A stretch of DNA of 64,000 nucleotides from Pseudomonas mohnii (GTDB lineage: Bacteria > Pseudomonadota > Gammaproteobacteria > Pseudomonadales > Pseudomonadaceae): contig NZ_FNRV01000001.1 in NCBI RefSeq assembly GCF_900105115.1, positions 1,116,001-1,180,000 of the forward strand, read 5' to 3'. Of the stretch, positions 16,404 through 25,494 are shown one piece after another; position 1 is the stretch's first letter; each line of letters begins with the position of its first letter. The translations under genes and the position numbers were made by a program. The notes below the pieces were generated by a model. That model made no database searches. It had not been told where the DNA came from and was given only the letters and a program-made list of their open reading frames with translations.

Positions 16404-17324
16404 TCAAGCCGGAATCGGCAACGGCACCGACATGAACTGACTGATCCGCGAACGCAACCAACGCTCCGCCGGATCATTGTCATGCACCCCGCTCCAGGCC
16501 ATCGACAGTTGCGCCGCGTCGATGGGGAACGGCGGGTCTTCGGCACGCAAGCCACACCCTTCCACCAACGCACAGGCCGCATAGTCCGGCACCGTGGCGA
16601 TCATTTCGGTGCCGGCGAGCAAGGCGCGCAAGCCACTGAACTGCGGCACACCCAACACCACCCGGCGGGTGCGACCGAGCTTGGCCAGGTCCAGATCAAT
16701 GTTGCCGCTCAGGTCCCCGGAAAACGACACCATGGCATGGGGCCGTTCACAATATTCGTCCAGGGTCAGGGTCCCCGGCCGCTTGTCGCCACGCAGCACT
16801 TTGCAGGGAATGTCGCGCAGTTTCTTGCGCTTGGCATTGGCCGGCAGGTCCGTGGTGTAGCTCACGCCCACGGAGATTTCCCCCGATGCCAGCAACGCCG
16901 GCATCAACAGGTAATTGGCCCGGCGCACGACCACGACAATGCCTGGCGCCTCTTCTTGCAGCTGACGCAACAGCGGTGGAAACAAGCCGAACTCGGCATC
17001 GTCCGACAGGCCGATACGAAACACTTCGCAACTGGTCGCCGGGTCAAACTCCTTGGCCCGGCTGACCGCCCCGGAGATGGTGTCCATCGCCGGTTGCAGC
17101 TCCTTGAGAATCGCCAGCGCCCGCGCGGTCGGCTCCATGCCACGGCCATTGCGCAACAGCAGCGGGTCATCGAACAGGTCGCGCAACCGCCCCAGGGCAG
17201 CACTGACCGCCGGTTGGCCCATGAACAGCTTTTCCGCCACGCGGGTCAGGTTTTTTTCGAACATCAAGGCTTCGAAAATCACTAGCAGATTCATGTCTAC
17301 ACGGCGCAGATCGTTACGGTTCAT
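16404..17324 (-). CDS. LysR-family transcriptional regulator
   Basis: LysR-type regulator, 306 residues, with the DLRRVDMNLLVIFEALMFEKNLTRVAEKL DNA-binding start typical of the NodD/LinR-like group (that is, 'MNLL...F..L' type). The effector domain follows from about residue 95. ATG 17324 is preceded by GGGAA; a GTG two codons upstream is less likely. It is divergent from a short AraC gene. Its upstream region contains a 22-bp element (17412-17433) repeated in inverse orientation at 19647-19668, upstream of the hydrolase/flavodoxin operon, a plausible second target. Confidence 0.9.
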   Translation of the reverse strand: MNRNDLRRVDMNLLVIFEALMFEKNLTRVAEKLFMGQPAVSAALGRLRDLFDDPLLLRNGRGMEPTARALAILKELQPAMDTISGAVSRAKEFDPATSCEVFRIGLSDDAEFGLFPPLLRQLQEEAPGIVVVVRRANYLLMPALLASGEISVGVSYTTDLPANAKRKKLRDIPCKVLRGDKRPGTLTLDEYCERPHAMVSFSGDLSGNIDLDLAKLGRTRRVVLGVPQFSGLRALLAGTEMIATVPDYAACALVEGCGLRAEDPPFPIDAAQLSMAWSGVHDNDPAERWLRSRISQFMSVPLPIPA

Positions 17325-17411
17325 GGGCACGGTTCCCTTGTGTGATTAACCAGGCGCGAAGGCAATGATTGTCTCTGACTTTACTGAAAACTGCCCGCTT
17401 CACCCGGGAGG

Positions 17412-17433
17412 AATTAACAACGTTTAACTCGTC
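17412..17433 (-). promoter_or_regulatory. Shared 22-bp element, copy A
   Basis: The minus strand contains GAGTTAAACGTTGTTAATT within a 22-bp block identical to 19647-19668 on the plus strand. The core TTAA-N6-TTAA is dyad-like. It sits 88-109 bp upstream of the lysR start at 17324. Confidence 0.5.
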
Positions 17434-17551
17434 AGGCACAGGGCCGCGCCCAAGAATGAAAACCTCTGCGCAGAGCTGTTTTTCTTCCAGAGGGAAGGCA
17501 CTGGCCAACAGGCCGTACGCCGTTGCGTTCCCACCGACACGGACATTGGAC

Positions 17552-17968
17552 ATGGTTTATTCACAGCAAACCGCCGCCCGCGCCCCGGTCCGCGAACCGT
17601 GCAACACCAGCAGTGGCGGGCTCAGTCCGCAGCGCGAACGGCTGGTGAAACAACTGATCCTCGATCGCCTCGGCGAAAGCCTGGAAGTCACCGAACTGGC
17701 CCGGGCCTGCGCCCTCTCGCGCAGTCATTTCTCCCGTGCGTTCAAATGCAGCACCGGCTATTCGCCCCAGGAATGGATTCGCCAGCAGCGCATCGCCCGG
17801 GCCAAGCTGTTGATTCAACACACTGACCTGAGCCTCACGCAAATCAGCCTCGAATGCGGCTTTTGCGATCAGGCGCACTTCTGTCACATGTTCACCCGCA
17901 GCGAAGGCATCAATCCGTTTGCCTGGCGCTGCCGGGTGGTACGCTCCGTCCTTCAATTGTCCCTGTAA
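17552..17968 (+). CDS. Short AraC-family regulator (DNA-binding domain only)
   Basis: AraC/XylS-type protein of 138 residues consisting almost entirely of the double helix-turn-helix (about residues 40-135: VTELARACALSRSHFSRAFK and LTQISLECGFCDQAHFCHMF). There is no effector-binding domain if the ATG at 17552 is used. The frame stays open to 17369, but the extra 61 residues look non-protein-like and cover the shared 22-bp element. Divergent from the lysR gene. Stand-alone AraC domains of this size are common in Pseudomonas; the target is unknown. Confidence 0.82.
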   Translation: MVYSQQTAARAPVREPCNTSSGGLSPQRERLVKQLILDRLGESLEVTELARACALSRSHFSRAFKCSTGYSPQEWIRQQRIARAKLLIQHTDLSLTQISLECGFCDQAHFCHMFTRSEGINPFAWRCRVVRSVLQLSL

Positions 17969-18028
17969 GCCCACGGTTTGCCGGCGCTGGCGATTTCACG
18001 ATCACCTTCGTCGGCAAGCCGTGCTGCT

Positions 18029-18059
18029 GCAGGGTTGCGTTATCGCGATGCAACCCTGC
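18029..18059. terminator. Convergent-gene hairpin
   Basis: GCAGGGTTGC (18029-18038) and GCAACCCTGC (18050-18059) are perfect 10-bp complements with an 11-nt loop between the convergent araC and hydrolase genes. No T-tract is present on either side, so termination is inferred from position. Confidence 0.5.
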
Positions 18060-18075
18060 GGTGGTTCTCCAGGAC

Positions 18076-18900
18076 TTAACCCTTCAGAAACGCCAGCAAA
18101 TCGCTGTTGAGTTGATCCTTGTGGGTGTCCGTCAAGCCATGGGGCGCGCCAGGGTAGACCTTCAACGTAGAACCCTTGACCAGCCCCGCCGAAGCGATGC
18201 CCGCCGCCTCGATCGGCACCACCTGATCGGCGTCGCCGTGTACCACCAGGGTCGGCACGTCGAACTTCTTCAGGTCCTCAGTGAAGTCGGTTTCCGAAAA
18301 CGCCTTGATGCAGTCGTAGGCGTTCTTGTGGCCGGAGGTCATGCCCTGCATCCAGAACCAGTCGATCATGCCTTGGGACGGCTTGGCGTCAGGTTTGTTG
18401 AAGCCGAAGAACGGGCCGCTGGCGAGGTCTTTATAGAGTTGCGAACGGTTCGCCAGTGAGGCCTGACGAATGCCGTCGAACACCTCGATCGGCAGCCCGC
18501 CGGGGTTGGCCGCCGTCTTGAGCATCAGCGGCGGCACCGAGGAAATCAGCCCGGCCTTGGCCACCCGACCGGTGCCATGACGACCGATGTAGCGCGCCAC
18601 TTCGCCGCCTCCGGTGGAGAAACCGAACAGCACGGCGTCGCGCAAATCCAGGTGTTCGATCAGTTGCGCCAGGTCATCGGCGTAGGTGTCCATGTCGTTG
18701 CCAAACCACGGCTGGCTGGAACGGCCGTGCCCACGCCGGTCGTGGGCGATGACGCGGTAGCCCTCGGATGCCAGGAAGATCATTTGCGACTCCCAGCTGT
18801 CGGCATTCAACGGCCAACCGTGGCTGAAGACAATCGGCTGACCGGTGCCCCAGTCCTTGTAGTAGATCTCGGTGCCATCGCGGGTGGTGAACGTGCTCAT
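18076..18900 (-). CDS. Alpha/beta hydrolase, non-heme chloroperoxidase-like
   Basis: Cytoplasmic alpha/beta hydrolase of the non-heme haloperoxidase/esterase group, 274 residues. The catalytic Ser lies in [12 protein letters not shown] (about residue 95), Asp in HGDADQVVP (about 226) and His in APHGLTDTH (about 255). The substrate-facing [12 protein letters not shown] and [10 protein letters not shown] motifs are characteristic. AAAGGAGC precedes the ATG. It lies 13 bp after the flavodoxin-fold gene and is cotranscribed with it. Such enzymes act as esterases or perhydrolases; physiological substrate unknown. Confidence 0.9.
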   Translation of the reverse strand: MSTFTTRDGTEIYYKDWGTGQPIVFSHGWPLNADSWESQMIFLASEGYRVIAHDRRGHGRSSQPWFGNDMDTYADDLAQLIEHLDLRDAVLFGFSTGGGEVARYIGRHGTGRVAKAGLISSVPPLMLKTAANPGGLPIEVFDGIRQASLANRSQLYKDLASGPFFGFNKPDAKPSQGMIDWFWMQGMTSGHKNAYDCIKAFSETDFTEDLKKFDVPTLVVHGDADQVVPIEAAGIASAGLVKGSTLKVYPGAPHGLTDTHKDQLNSDLLAFLKG

Positions 18901-18913
18901 GAGGCGTGCTCCT

Positions 18914-19510
18914 TTACGTCGGGGTTGGGGTGATGCAATGGGATACGGGCCCCATGCGCTCGGCCAGCCGCGCCACCCGCTCACCCAAATGGGCGGCGGT
19001 GCAGCGGTCTTCAGGGGGCGGCGCCAGGTCGGGGGACTGTTCGACATTCGACTGGGCCATGGCGCCCAGCGAACTGCCCAGCCGGTTCAATTGCCCGTCG
19101 AACACGCCGGTGCCAGAGCGCGCGGGCAACAGGTCGAGGCCGACCCAGATCATCGAATGCTGGGCGGCGAACACGGCCATTTGCAGCAAGGTATTGAGTT
19201 TGTCGCCGCACAGGCAGCCGGAATTGGTGAAGCCGGCTGCCAGCTTGTCGCGCCACGGCTGCGCCAGGTAAAACGCGGCCGTGGCTTCCATGAAGCCCTT
19301 GAAGGCGGCGGAGGCGCTGCCCATGTAGGTCGGGGCGCCGAAAATGATCGCGTCGGCCTGGTGCAAGTGCTCCCAGTGCTCGTCCACCTCTTCTACCGCG
19401 ATCAGCCGGCAGGTGCTGCCCAGGTGCCGCTCCACCCCTTGCGCCACGGCTTCGGCCATGACCCGGGTGTGGCCGTAGCCGCTGTGATAGACCACGACCA
19501 CCTTGCTCAT
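18914..19510 (-). CDS. Flavodoxin-fold NAD(P)H oxidoreductase
   Basis: FMN-dependent flavodoxin-like reductase related to WrbA/NAD(P)H:quinone oxidoreductases, 198 residues. The FMN phosphate loop appears as [14 protein letters not shown] (residues 6-19), followed by [19 protein letters not shown] and the NSGCLCGDK segment. ATG 19510 is preceded by GGAGGAC. It heads a two-gene operon with the alpha/beta hydrolase. A perfect hairpin at 19564-19586 lies just upstream. Reduction of quinones or nitro compounds is likely from family; direct target unknown. Confidence 0.88.
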   Translation of the reverse strand: MSKVVVVYHSGYGHTRVMAEAVAQGVERHLGSTCRLIAVEEVDEHWEHLHQADAIIFGAPTYMGSASAAFKGFMEATAAFYLAQPWRDKLAAGFTNSGCLCGDKLNTLLQMAVFAAQHSMIWVGLDLLPARSGTGVFDGQLNRLGSSLGAMAQSNVEQSPDLAPPPEDRCTAAHLGERVARLAERMGPVSHCITPTPT

Positions 19511-19563
19511 TGCGGTGTCCTCCAGACAGGCAAAATCCATGTAGGTGCCGCCGCAGGCTGCGC

Positions 19564-19586
19564 TTGATTTTAGAAGCTAAAATCAA
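19564..19586. promoter_or_regulatory. Perfect dyad upstream of the flavodoxin operon
   Basis: TTGATTTTAG (19564-19573) and CTAAAATCAA (19577-19586) form a perfect 10-bp inverted repeat with a 3-nt spacer, 54-76 bp upstream of the flavodoxin start. High AT and symmetry suggest an operator for a dimeric repressor; a terminator is less likely because no gene ends here. Confidence 0.5.
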
Positions 19587-19646
19587 CGATTCGCAGGCGA
19601 CGGCAACGCTTACAGGATTGGAGTTTTGGGTGTAGAGCGGACGCAG

Positions 19647-19668
19647 GACGAGTTAAACGTTGTTAATT
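19647..19668 (+). promoter_or_regulatory. Shared 22-bp element, copy B
   Basis: Identical to the block at 17412-17433 but in opposite orientation (core GAGTTAAACGTTGTTAATT). It lies 137 bp upstream of the flavodoxin start and 200 bp upstream of the TTG-started regulator. Confidence 0.5.
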
Positions 19669-19868
19669 TTTCCTGGCGCGCCAAAAGCCTCGACCGCACC
19701 TTTGTCAGCTTCGGCCCCAATCAACACGGGACCGGGCAATAGGCTGGCAAACACAGCGGTCGATACTGGCATCATGCAGTCATCCGAGCCATGCATTGCG
19801 TTCGGGAAATAACCTGATAAACATGTTTGAAAGCCGCGAACTAGACGTATGCGATCAGGAGTAAACCG

Positions 19869-22673
19869 TTGACCTTTCCCCCCGAGCAGGCTGTCCATTT
19901 CGGACCCTACAGGATCTACCCCGGACAACGCCTCGTGATGGAGGCCGAGCGGCCCCTGCGCCTGGGCCGGCGGGCCATGGATATCCTGTTGATCCTGCTG
20001 GAACACGCCGGGAATGTGGTCAGCAAGCAACACCTGATGACCGAAATCTGGCCCAACAGCGTGGTGGAAGAAATCAACCTGCGGGTGCACATGGCTGCCC
20101 TGCGCAAGGCGCTGGGGGACGGTCAGGCCGGTCAGCGCTACATCGTCACCGTGGCTCAGCGTGGCTACAGCTTTGTCGCGCCGTACTCGCTGGAGCACAT
20201 CGAGCTCGACCGGCCAAGCGAGCCGGTTGAATCGAGCAGCCATAACCTGCCCCTGCGCCGCACCCGCATGATCGGCCGGCAAGCGCTGGTCGACAGCCTG
20301 ATGACGCACCTGCCGCACCAGCGTTTCATCACCCTGGTCGGCCCCGGCGGGATCGGCAAGACCACCGTGGCGCTGCGGGTCGCCGAACAGCTGATCGGTC
20401 GCTATCGGGACGGAATTCGCCTGCTGGACCTGGCGCCGATCCACGATCCGTCGATGATCACCGGTCATCTGGCGACGCTGCTCGAGCTGTCCCTGCATGA
20501 TGCAGAACCCTTGAACAACCTCGCCATGTTCCTGCGTGAACGCCAGATGCTGCTGGTCATCGACAATTGCGAGCACCTGATCGACAGCGTGGCGCTGCTG
20601 TGTGAAAGCCTGCTGCGTGGCGCGCCGCATCTGCACATCCTGGCCACCAGCCGCGAGTACCTGCGGGCTGAAGGCGAATTCGTTCAACGCCTGGAGTCCC
20701 TGGACTGCCCCCCGCCCATCGCCGTGCTGGACCGCGCCCAGGCCCTGAATTTTTCCGCGCTGCAACTCTTCGTCGAACGGGCCATGGCCAGCCACGACAG
20801 CTTCGAATTGACTGATGCCGATCTGCCGCGGGTCATCGATATCTGCCGTCGCCTCGATGGCATCCCGCTGGCGCTGGAACTGGCGGCCGGGCAAGTCGCC
20901 AGCCTTGGCCTCGAAGGTTTGCTCAGGCAACTGCAAGGCAGCTTTCGCCAGCTCACCCCGCACAACCAGTCAGCCCTGGGTCGGCATCAGACCCTGCGCG
21001 CCACCCTGGACTGGAGCTTCGATCTGCTCAGTGTCTGCGAACAAACGTGCCTGCGCCGACTCGGGTTGTTCCGTGGCGGCTTTACCCTGACGTCGGCAGC
21101 GGCGGTGATCGTCGGCGAACAGGTGGAAACGCGCGAGGTGTTTGGCTCGATCACGCAACTGGTGGCCAAATCCCTGCTGAACGTGGACGTCGGTGACGAA
21201 GAGGTGTTCTACCGTCTGCTCGACACCACGCGCAGCTATGCCCTGGAAAAACTCGAACAGGCCGGCGAGTTGCCCGCCACCCGCGAACGCCATGCCGAAC
21301 GCTGCCTGGCCTTGATGCATCAGGCGCAAAACGACTGGGAGCACATTCCGACCGGCCTGTGGATCGAGCGCTATGCCCGTAGCCTGGAAGACGTCCGTTC
21401 GGCACTCGATTGGGGCTTGGCCGTAACGGGGCCGCACACCCTGGCGATCCGTCTGACGGCGACCTCGACGCCCCTGTGGCAGGAACTGTCGCTGCTCAAG
21501 GAGCACGGCGGGTATGTGCGCAAGGCGCTGGCCTTGCTCGAAGCGGCGCCCGAGCCCTGCCCGCGCTTGAAAATGTCCCTGAAACTGGCCTTGGGCAGCG
21601 CCTGTTATCACGCTCAGGGCGGCACGGCGGAAACCATCGAAGCCTTCGTCTGCGCCCGCGCCCTGGCCAGGCGCTGTGACGATGTGGCCGGGCAATTGCG
21701 TGCGGTGTCCGGGCATCTGGCGGTCAACCTCAGCTGCGGCAACTATCAAATGGCCCTGGAACAGAGCCAGCAATTCGACCGCCTGGGGCTCAACGGCGAT
21801 GCGGTACTGGACCTCAGTACCCACCGCCTGCGGGTACTGGCCCTGCACTTCGCCGGGGATCAGCATCGGGCACGGATGAATGCCGAGGAAGTCCTCCAGC
21901 GCATGGCCCACAGCGGCCATCTCAACCGTTTCACCCATGGTTTTGGTGTGCAATATGACCAGAGCGTTGCCGCCCTGACCATCCTTGCGCGCATCCTCTG
22001 GATCCAGGGCCAACCGGAACAGGCCTGGCGCACGGCCCGACAGGCGCTGGACATTGCGCTGCAGATCAATCACGGCACGTCCATCTGCTACACCCTGGCA
22101 CTGTCGGGTTGCCTGATCGCCCACTACAACGGCGACACCCGCACCGCCCGCGAGCTCTTGTACCTGCTGCAGGAACAGGCGCAAAAACACTCGGTACAGC
22201 TGTTCTATTCCTGGGCTCAGCACTATGCGCGGGTCATCCACCGTGCCGACGCGCCGGCATTGCCAGGCCCGGGCGCGGGTTTGATCAAGGAAATCATGGT
22301 CACGCTGGACAGCACACTCATCGATGACGATTTGCTGCAACGCGCCGACACCGGCGCGGCGGGCTGGTGCACGGCAGAGATTCTGCGGGCCCGGGCCGAC
22401 GCACTGCTGGCAGCCGGCAGCCCGGTGAACCACGACGCTGCCGAGAGCGTGCTGATCAGGGCGCTCAATGTAGCGCAGCACCAGGGGGCCCTGGCCTGGG
22501 AGTTGCGCAGCGCCACTTCGCTGGCGCGGCTGTTTCAGCGTCAGGGACGCTATCGGCAAGCTCATGAGCTGCTGGCGCCGATCTACCAGCGCTTTACCGA
22601 AGGCTATGCCACCCCGGACCTGATTGCCGTGCGACGCCTACTCGGCGAGTTGCAGGAGCACTTGCCGGCCTGA
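19869..22673 (+). CDS. Winged-helix/ATPase transcriptional regulator with helical-repeat C-terminus
   Basis: Large regulator of 934 residues. An OmpR/PhoB-type winged helix covers residues 8-105 (LLEHAGNVVSKQHLMTEIWP, YIVTVAQRGYSFVAP). An NB-ARC-like STAND ATPase follows, with Walker A GPGGIGKTT at 158-166 and Walker B LLVIDN at 228-233. The remaining ~500 residues are helical, TPR-like. The start is TTG at 19869, supported by AGGAG seven nt upstream and by the family-like N-terminus. The 3' end overlaps that of the convergent paralogue at 22638 by 36 bp. Signal and targets are unknown. Confidence 0.87.
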   Translation: MTFPPEQAVHFGPYRIYPGQRLVMEAERPLRLGRRAMDILLILLEHAGNVVSKQHLMTEIWPNSVVEEINLRVHMAALRKALGDGQAGQRYIVTVAQRGYSFVAPYSLEHIELDRPSEPVESSSHNLPLRRTRMIGRQALVDSLMTHLPHQRFITLVGPGGIGKTTVALRVAEQLIGRYRDGIRLLDLAPIHDPSMITGHLATLLELSLHDAEPLNNLAMFLRERQMLLVIDNCEHLIDSVALLCESLLRGAPHLHILATSREYLRAEGEFVQRLESLDCPPPIAVLDRAQALNFSALQLFVERAMASHDSFELTDADLPRVIDICRRLDGIPLALELAAGQVASLGLEGLLRQLQGSFRQLTPHNQSALGRHQTLRATLDWSFDLLSVCEQTCLRRLGLFRGGFTLTSAAAVIVGEQVETREVFGSITQLVAKSLLNVDVGDEEVFYRLLDTTRSYALEKLEQAGELPATRERHAERCLALMHQAQNDWEHIPTGLWIERYARSLEDVRSALDWGLAVTGPHTLAIRLTATSTPLWQELSLLKEHGGYVRKALALLEAAPEPCPRLKMSLKLALGSACYHAQGGTAETIEAFVCARALARRCDDVAGQLRAVSGHLAVNLSCGNYQMALEQSQQFDRLGLNGDAVLDLSTHRLRVLALHFAGDQHRARMNAEEVLQRMAHSGHLNRFTHGFGVQYDQSVAALTILARILWIQGQPEQAWRTARQALDIALQINHGTSICYTLALSGCLIAHYNGDTRTARELLYLLQEQAQKHSVQLFYSWAQHYARVIHRADAPALPGPGAGLIKEIMVTLDSTLIDDDLLQRADTGAAGWCTAEILRARADALLAAGSPVNHDAAESVLIRALNVAQHQGALAWELRSATSLARLFQRQGRYRQAHELLAPIYQRFTEGYATPDLIAVRRLLGELQEHLPA

Positions 22674-24122
22674 TGGCTTGGGTGCCCGAGCGATGTGAGT
22701 GGCGTAACGCATTTCGAAGGTGCATAAGGCGCCACTGTGTTCGAGTTTTTCCAGGGCATAGCGGCGGGTGGTGTTGAGAAAACGGTAGCGCGTCAGCCCA
22801 TCGACCTGTTCGCGCGACAGCAGCGATTTGAGCGCCAGGCCCTCCATCACGTGGCGCAGGGTGGCGGGCAACAAGGTGGCGCAACTGATCACACCCATCG
22901 CGGCGTCCAGGGTAAACGCCGACTTGAACACCGCCAGACGCTGCAGCACGATTTGTTCCACCGGGCTCAGCCGCTCATAGCTCCAGTCCAGGGCGGCCTT
23001 GAGCGTCTGGTGGCGCGGCACGGCGGTGCGTCGCCCCTGGGTCAGCAGTTGAAAACAGTTACCCAGCTGGGCTTGCAGCCCCACCAACGCCAACGCATCG
23101 ATCTGCGCCGCCGCCAGCTCTATCGCCAGGGGCAAGCCGTCGAGGTGCTGACAGATTTCGCGTATGGCCTTGAGGTCCTGTTCGCGCAAGGCAAAGCTTT
23201 GTTGGCGGGCTCGGGCACAGCTGACAAACAGCTGCACCGCCGAATAGCCCATGACCTCGGCGACACTGCCCAGGGCCGACGCTTTCGGGACCAGAAGCGG
23301 TGGCAGCAACTGGACCGATTCTCCCTTGGCCAACAGCGGTTCGCGGCTGGTGGCGAGAATCGACAGCCGGGGTGCCGCGATCAGCAGCGCCTCGACCAGT
23401 GTCCGGCAACGTTCGAGCAGGTGCTCGCAATTGTCGAGAACCAGCAACGCATGCCATTGCCCCAGCGCATCGAGGTCGGCGCCCACCTCCAGATCCAGGG
23501 TGCTGGTCAGATGATCGACCACTTGCGCCGGGTCATCGATCATCGCCAGATCCACCCGCCACACTCCGTCACGGTAATGCTGCAGCAGCAGCTCGGCGAC
23601 TCGCACGGCCACGGTGGTCTTGCCGATGCCGCACGGCCCGACCAGGGTCATGAAGCGTCGTACCGGCAGTTGCCGCACCAGGCTGCCGACCACCGCATCG
23701 CGACCGGTGACCGGTGTCAGGCGCGCGGGCAGATTGTGCTGAGGTTTCTGTAGGTTTTCGAAGGCGACGGACGCGGCCGCCGCGGCCTGGCGCACCGGTG
23801 CGACGAAGCTGTAACCACGCTGGGGAATGTTGACGATGTAACAGTGACCGTTCTGCCCGTCACGAAAGGCCCGGCGCAGTGCGGCGATGTGCACGCGCAG
23901 GTTGATTTCCTCAACCACCGACCTTGGCCAGACCTGAGCGATCAGTTCGTCTTTGCTGACCACCGAGCCGGCGTGCTCGACCAGCACCTGCAAAATATCC
24001 AGGGCCCGTCCGCCCAGGCGCAGCGGCTGATCGCCTTCCACGACCAGGCGTTGATTCAGATGGAACGCGAAGGGGCCGAAGTGCAGCACCGTGTCGCCGT
24101 TGATATCTCTGAGGCTATTCAT
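22638..24122 (-). CDS. Winged-helix/ATPase transcriptional regulator, short paralogue
   Basis: Regulator of 494 residues, closely parallel to the convergent 934-residue protein over its first ~450 residues. It has a PhoB-type winged helix at residues 15-110, Walker A GPCGIGKTT at 162-170, and Walker B in ALLVLDNCEH. It lacks the long TPR-like C-terminal part. The frame ends after LEKLEHSGAL and an unrelated ~30-residue tail that lies over the 3' end of the neighbour, which suggests truncation during or after an inverted duplication. Cys in the Walker A loop is unusual. Function unknown. Confidence 0.85.
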   Translation of the reverse strand: MNSLRDINGDTVLHFGPFAFHLNQRLVVEGDQPLRLGGRALDILQVLVEHAGSVVSKDELIAQVWPRSVVEEINLRVHIAALRRAFRDGQNGHCYIVNIPQRGYSFVAPVRQAAAAASVAFENLQKPQHNLPARLTPVTGRDAVVGSLVRQLPVRRFMTLVGPCGIGKTTVAVRVAELLLQHYRDGVWRVDLAMIDDPAQVVDHLTSTLDLEVGADLDALGQWHALLVLDNCEHLLERCRTLVEALLIAAPRLSILATSREPLLAKGESVQLLPPLLVPKASALGSVAEVMGYSAVQLFVSCARARQQSFALREQDLKAIREICQHLDGLPLAIELAAAQIDALALVGLQAQLGNCFQLLTQGRRTAVPRHQTLKAALDWSYERLSPVEQIVLQRLAVFKSAFTLDAAMGVISCATLLPATLRHVMEGLALKSLLSREQVDGLTRYRFLNTTRRYALEKLEHSGALCTFEMRYATHIARAPKPSGRQVLLQLAE

Positions 24123-24279
24123 GCATCGTCACCTGCTGGAACCTGCCCGGCACGCGAGTCCATCCAGGCTCCGTACCTTCCTTGCAATGAGTTCAGCGAT
24201 ATCTTGGCAGGCTTGGGTGACGGTACAACTGCCACAGGGGGAGCGTCACGGCCATTACGGTGCGCACGACGGACACGGG

Positions 24280-25230
24280 CTAGCTGAACTGCTCTCGGTA
24301 CTGGGTCGGGGTCAGGCCAAGCTTTTCACTGAACAGAAAACGCATGTGTCGCACGCTGCCAAAGCCACTCTTGAACGCCACGGTCTTGAGCGGTAAATCG
24401 CCGGTTTCCAGGAGGTTGCGGGCACGGTCGATGCGGGCACTTTGTAGAAACTCCATGGGCGTCATGTCGACTTCCCGGGCAAACACCCTGGCGAAATGCC
24501 GTGGGCTCATGCTGGCCAGACTGGCCATGCGCTCGATGCTGAAGGCTTCGTCGAGGTGTTCGAGCACATGGTTCTGCACCCGGGTGATGGCCGTTTCATG
24601 GGGGGCCACCGCCGCCATCAACGGACTGAACTGTGCCTGACCGCCCTGGCGTTTCATCACCACCAGCAGCACCTTGGCCACATCCTGGGCGACTTTTTTG
24701 CCATGGTCTTCAGCGACCACCGCCAGCGCCAGGTCGATGCCCGCGGTCACGCCTCCAGAGGTGATGAGGTTGCGGTCCTGGACGTAAATCTGGTCAGTCT
24801 CTACGGTGGCCCTGGGGAAGCCCTTGATCAGGCGCTCGGTGTAGTGCCAGTGGGTGGTCACGCGAAAGCCGTCGAGCAGACCGGCATGGCCCAGCACAAA
24901 CGCCCCGGTGCAGATCGAGCCATAGGTTCGGGATCGACTGACGTTGTGCTTGAGCCACTCGAGCAAGGGCGGATGTTTTTCGTTGTAGGCACCGGGGCCG
25001 CCGGGCACCAGCAGCAAATCAAAGCCGTCACAGGCCTGGTCGATAGGCTGGTCGGCCTGCACCTTCACGCCATTGGACGCCCGCAGTGCGCCGGGTTCAG
25101 TGCCGATGGTCGTCAGCACATAGTGGTCGGCGGGTTTGAGATAGCGGTTGGCAATGGAAAATACCTCCATCGGCCCGGCCATATCGAGCAGGAGAAAGTT
25201 GGGGAACAGCACCATTGCCACGGTTTTCAT
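24280..25230 (-). CDS. GlxA-family regulator (DJ-1/PfpI-like domain + AraC domain)
   Basis: Transcription regulator of 316 residues. A class-I-glutamine-amidotransferase-like (DJ-1/PfpI) domain covers about 1-180, with GPMEVFSIANR, LLVPGGPGAYN and the SICTGAF nucleophile-elbow-like Cys. The AraC double helix-turn-helix covers about 215-315 (IERMASLASMSPRHFARVF, LKTVAFKSGFGSVRHMRFLF). Divergent from the pirin gene, which may be its target. Members sense amines or carnitine/arginine derivatives in Pseudomonas; the ligand here is unknown. Confidence 0.92.
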   Translation of the reverse strand: MKTVAMVLFPNFLLLDMAGPMEVFSIANRYLKPADHYVLTTIGTEPGALRASNGVKVQADQPIDQACDGFDLLLVPGGPGAYNEKHPPLLEWLKHNVSRSRTYGSICTGAFVLGHAGLLDGFRVTTHWHYTERLIKGFPRATVETDQIYVQDRNLITSGGVTAGIDLALAVVAEDHGKKVAQDVAKVLLVVMKRQGGQAQFSPLMAAVAPHETAITRVQNHVLEHLDEAFSIERMASLASMSPRHFARVFAREVDMTPMEFLQSARIDRARNLLETGDLPLKTVAFKSGFGSVRHMRFLFSEKLGLTPTQYREQFS

Positions 25231-25380
25231 GGGTTTGAATCATCATTGAAATCAAGGAAGACCCGCGCATCGAACCCGCAGGAGCAAGTCCGCCCCCACA
25301 GGGTTCGCGCCCGGCATTAAAAATGTGTGTTGAGCATTATGGCTAAATTCACGGCGAACGTCGGTGATTCATTTCGCAAA

Positions 25381-25403
25381 ACTGTCAACCTGAGGGGGAC
25401 AGT
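25381..25403. promoter_or_regulatory. ACTGTC/GACAGT dyad upstream of the pirin gene
   Basis: ACTGTC (25381-25386) and GACAGT (25398-25403) are inverted with an 11-nt spacer in the divergent gap between the GlxA-type regulator and pirin. It could be an operator; no other support. Confidence 0.3.
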
Positions 25404-25494
25404 ATTTCAATTTTCATCTACTTATTGCATCAACGAGTAAATATTAACCTTCTCCTCACTCGGACGAATCAACGTCCCCACAGGAGATTTCATC

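Larger units (their letters stand above)
19511..19868. other. 358-bp divergent control region
   Basis: No gene is supported in this gap. It contains the dyad at 19564-19586, the shared 22-bp element copy B at 19647-19668 and the ribosome site AGGAG at 19857-19861 for the TTG-started regulator gene. Confidence 0.6.

Noticed and set aside
17369..17551. 61-codon extension of the short AraC gene
   Set aside because: It reads through the lysR control region and the shared 22-bp element, and is not protein-like.
20970..22565. 531-codon minus-strand frame
   Set aside because: Mirror of the winged-helix/ATPase regulator; composition not protein-like.
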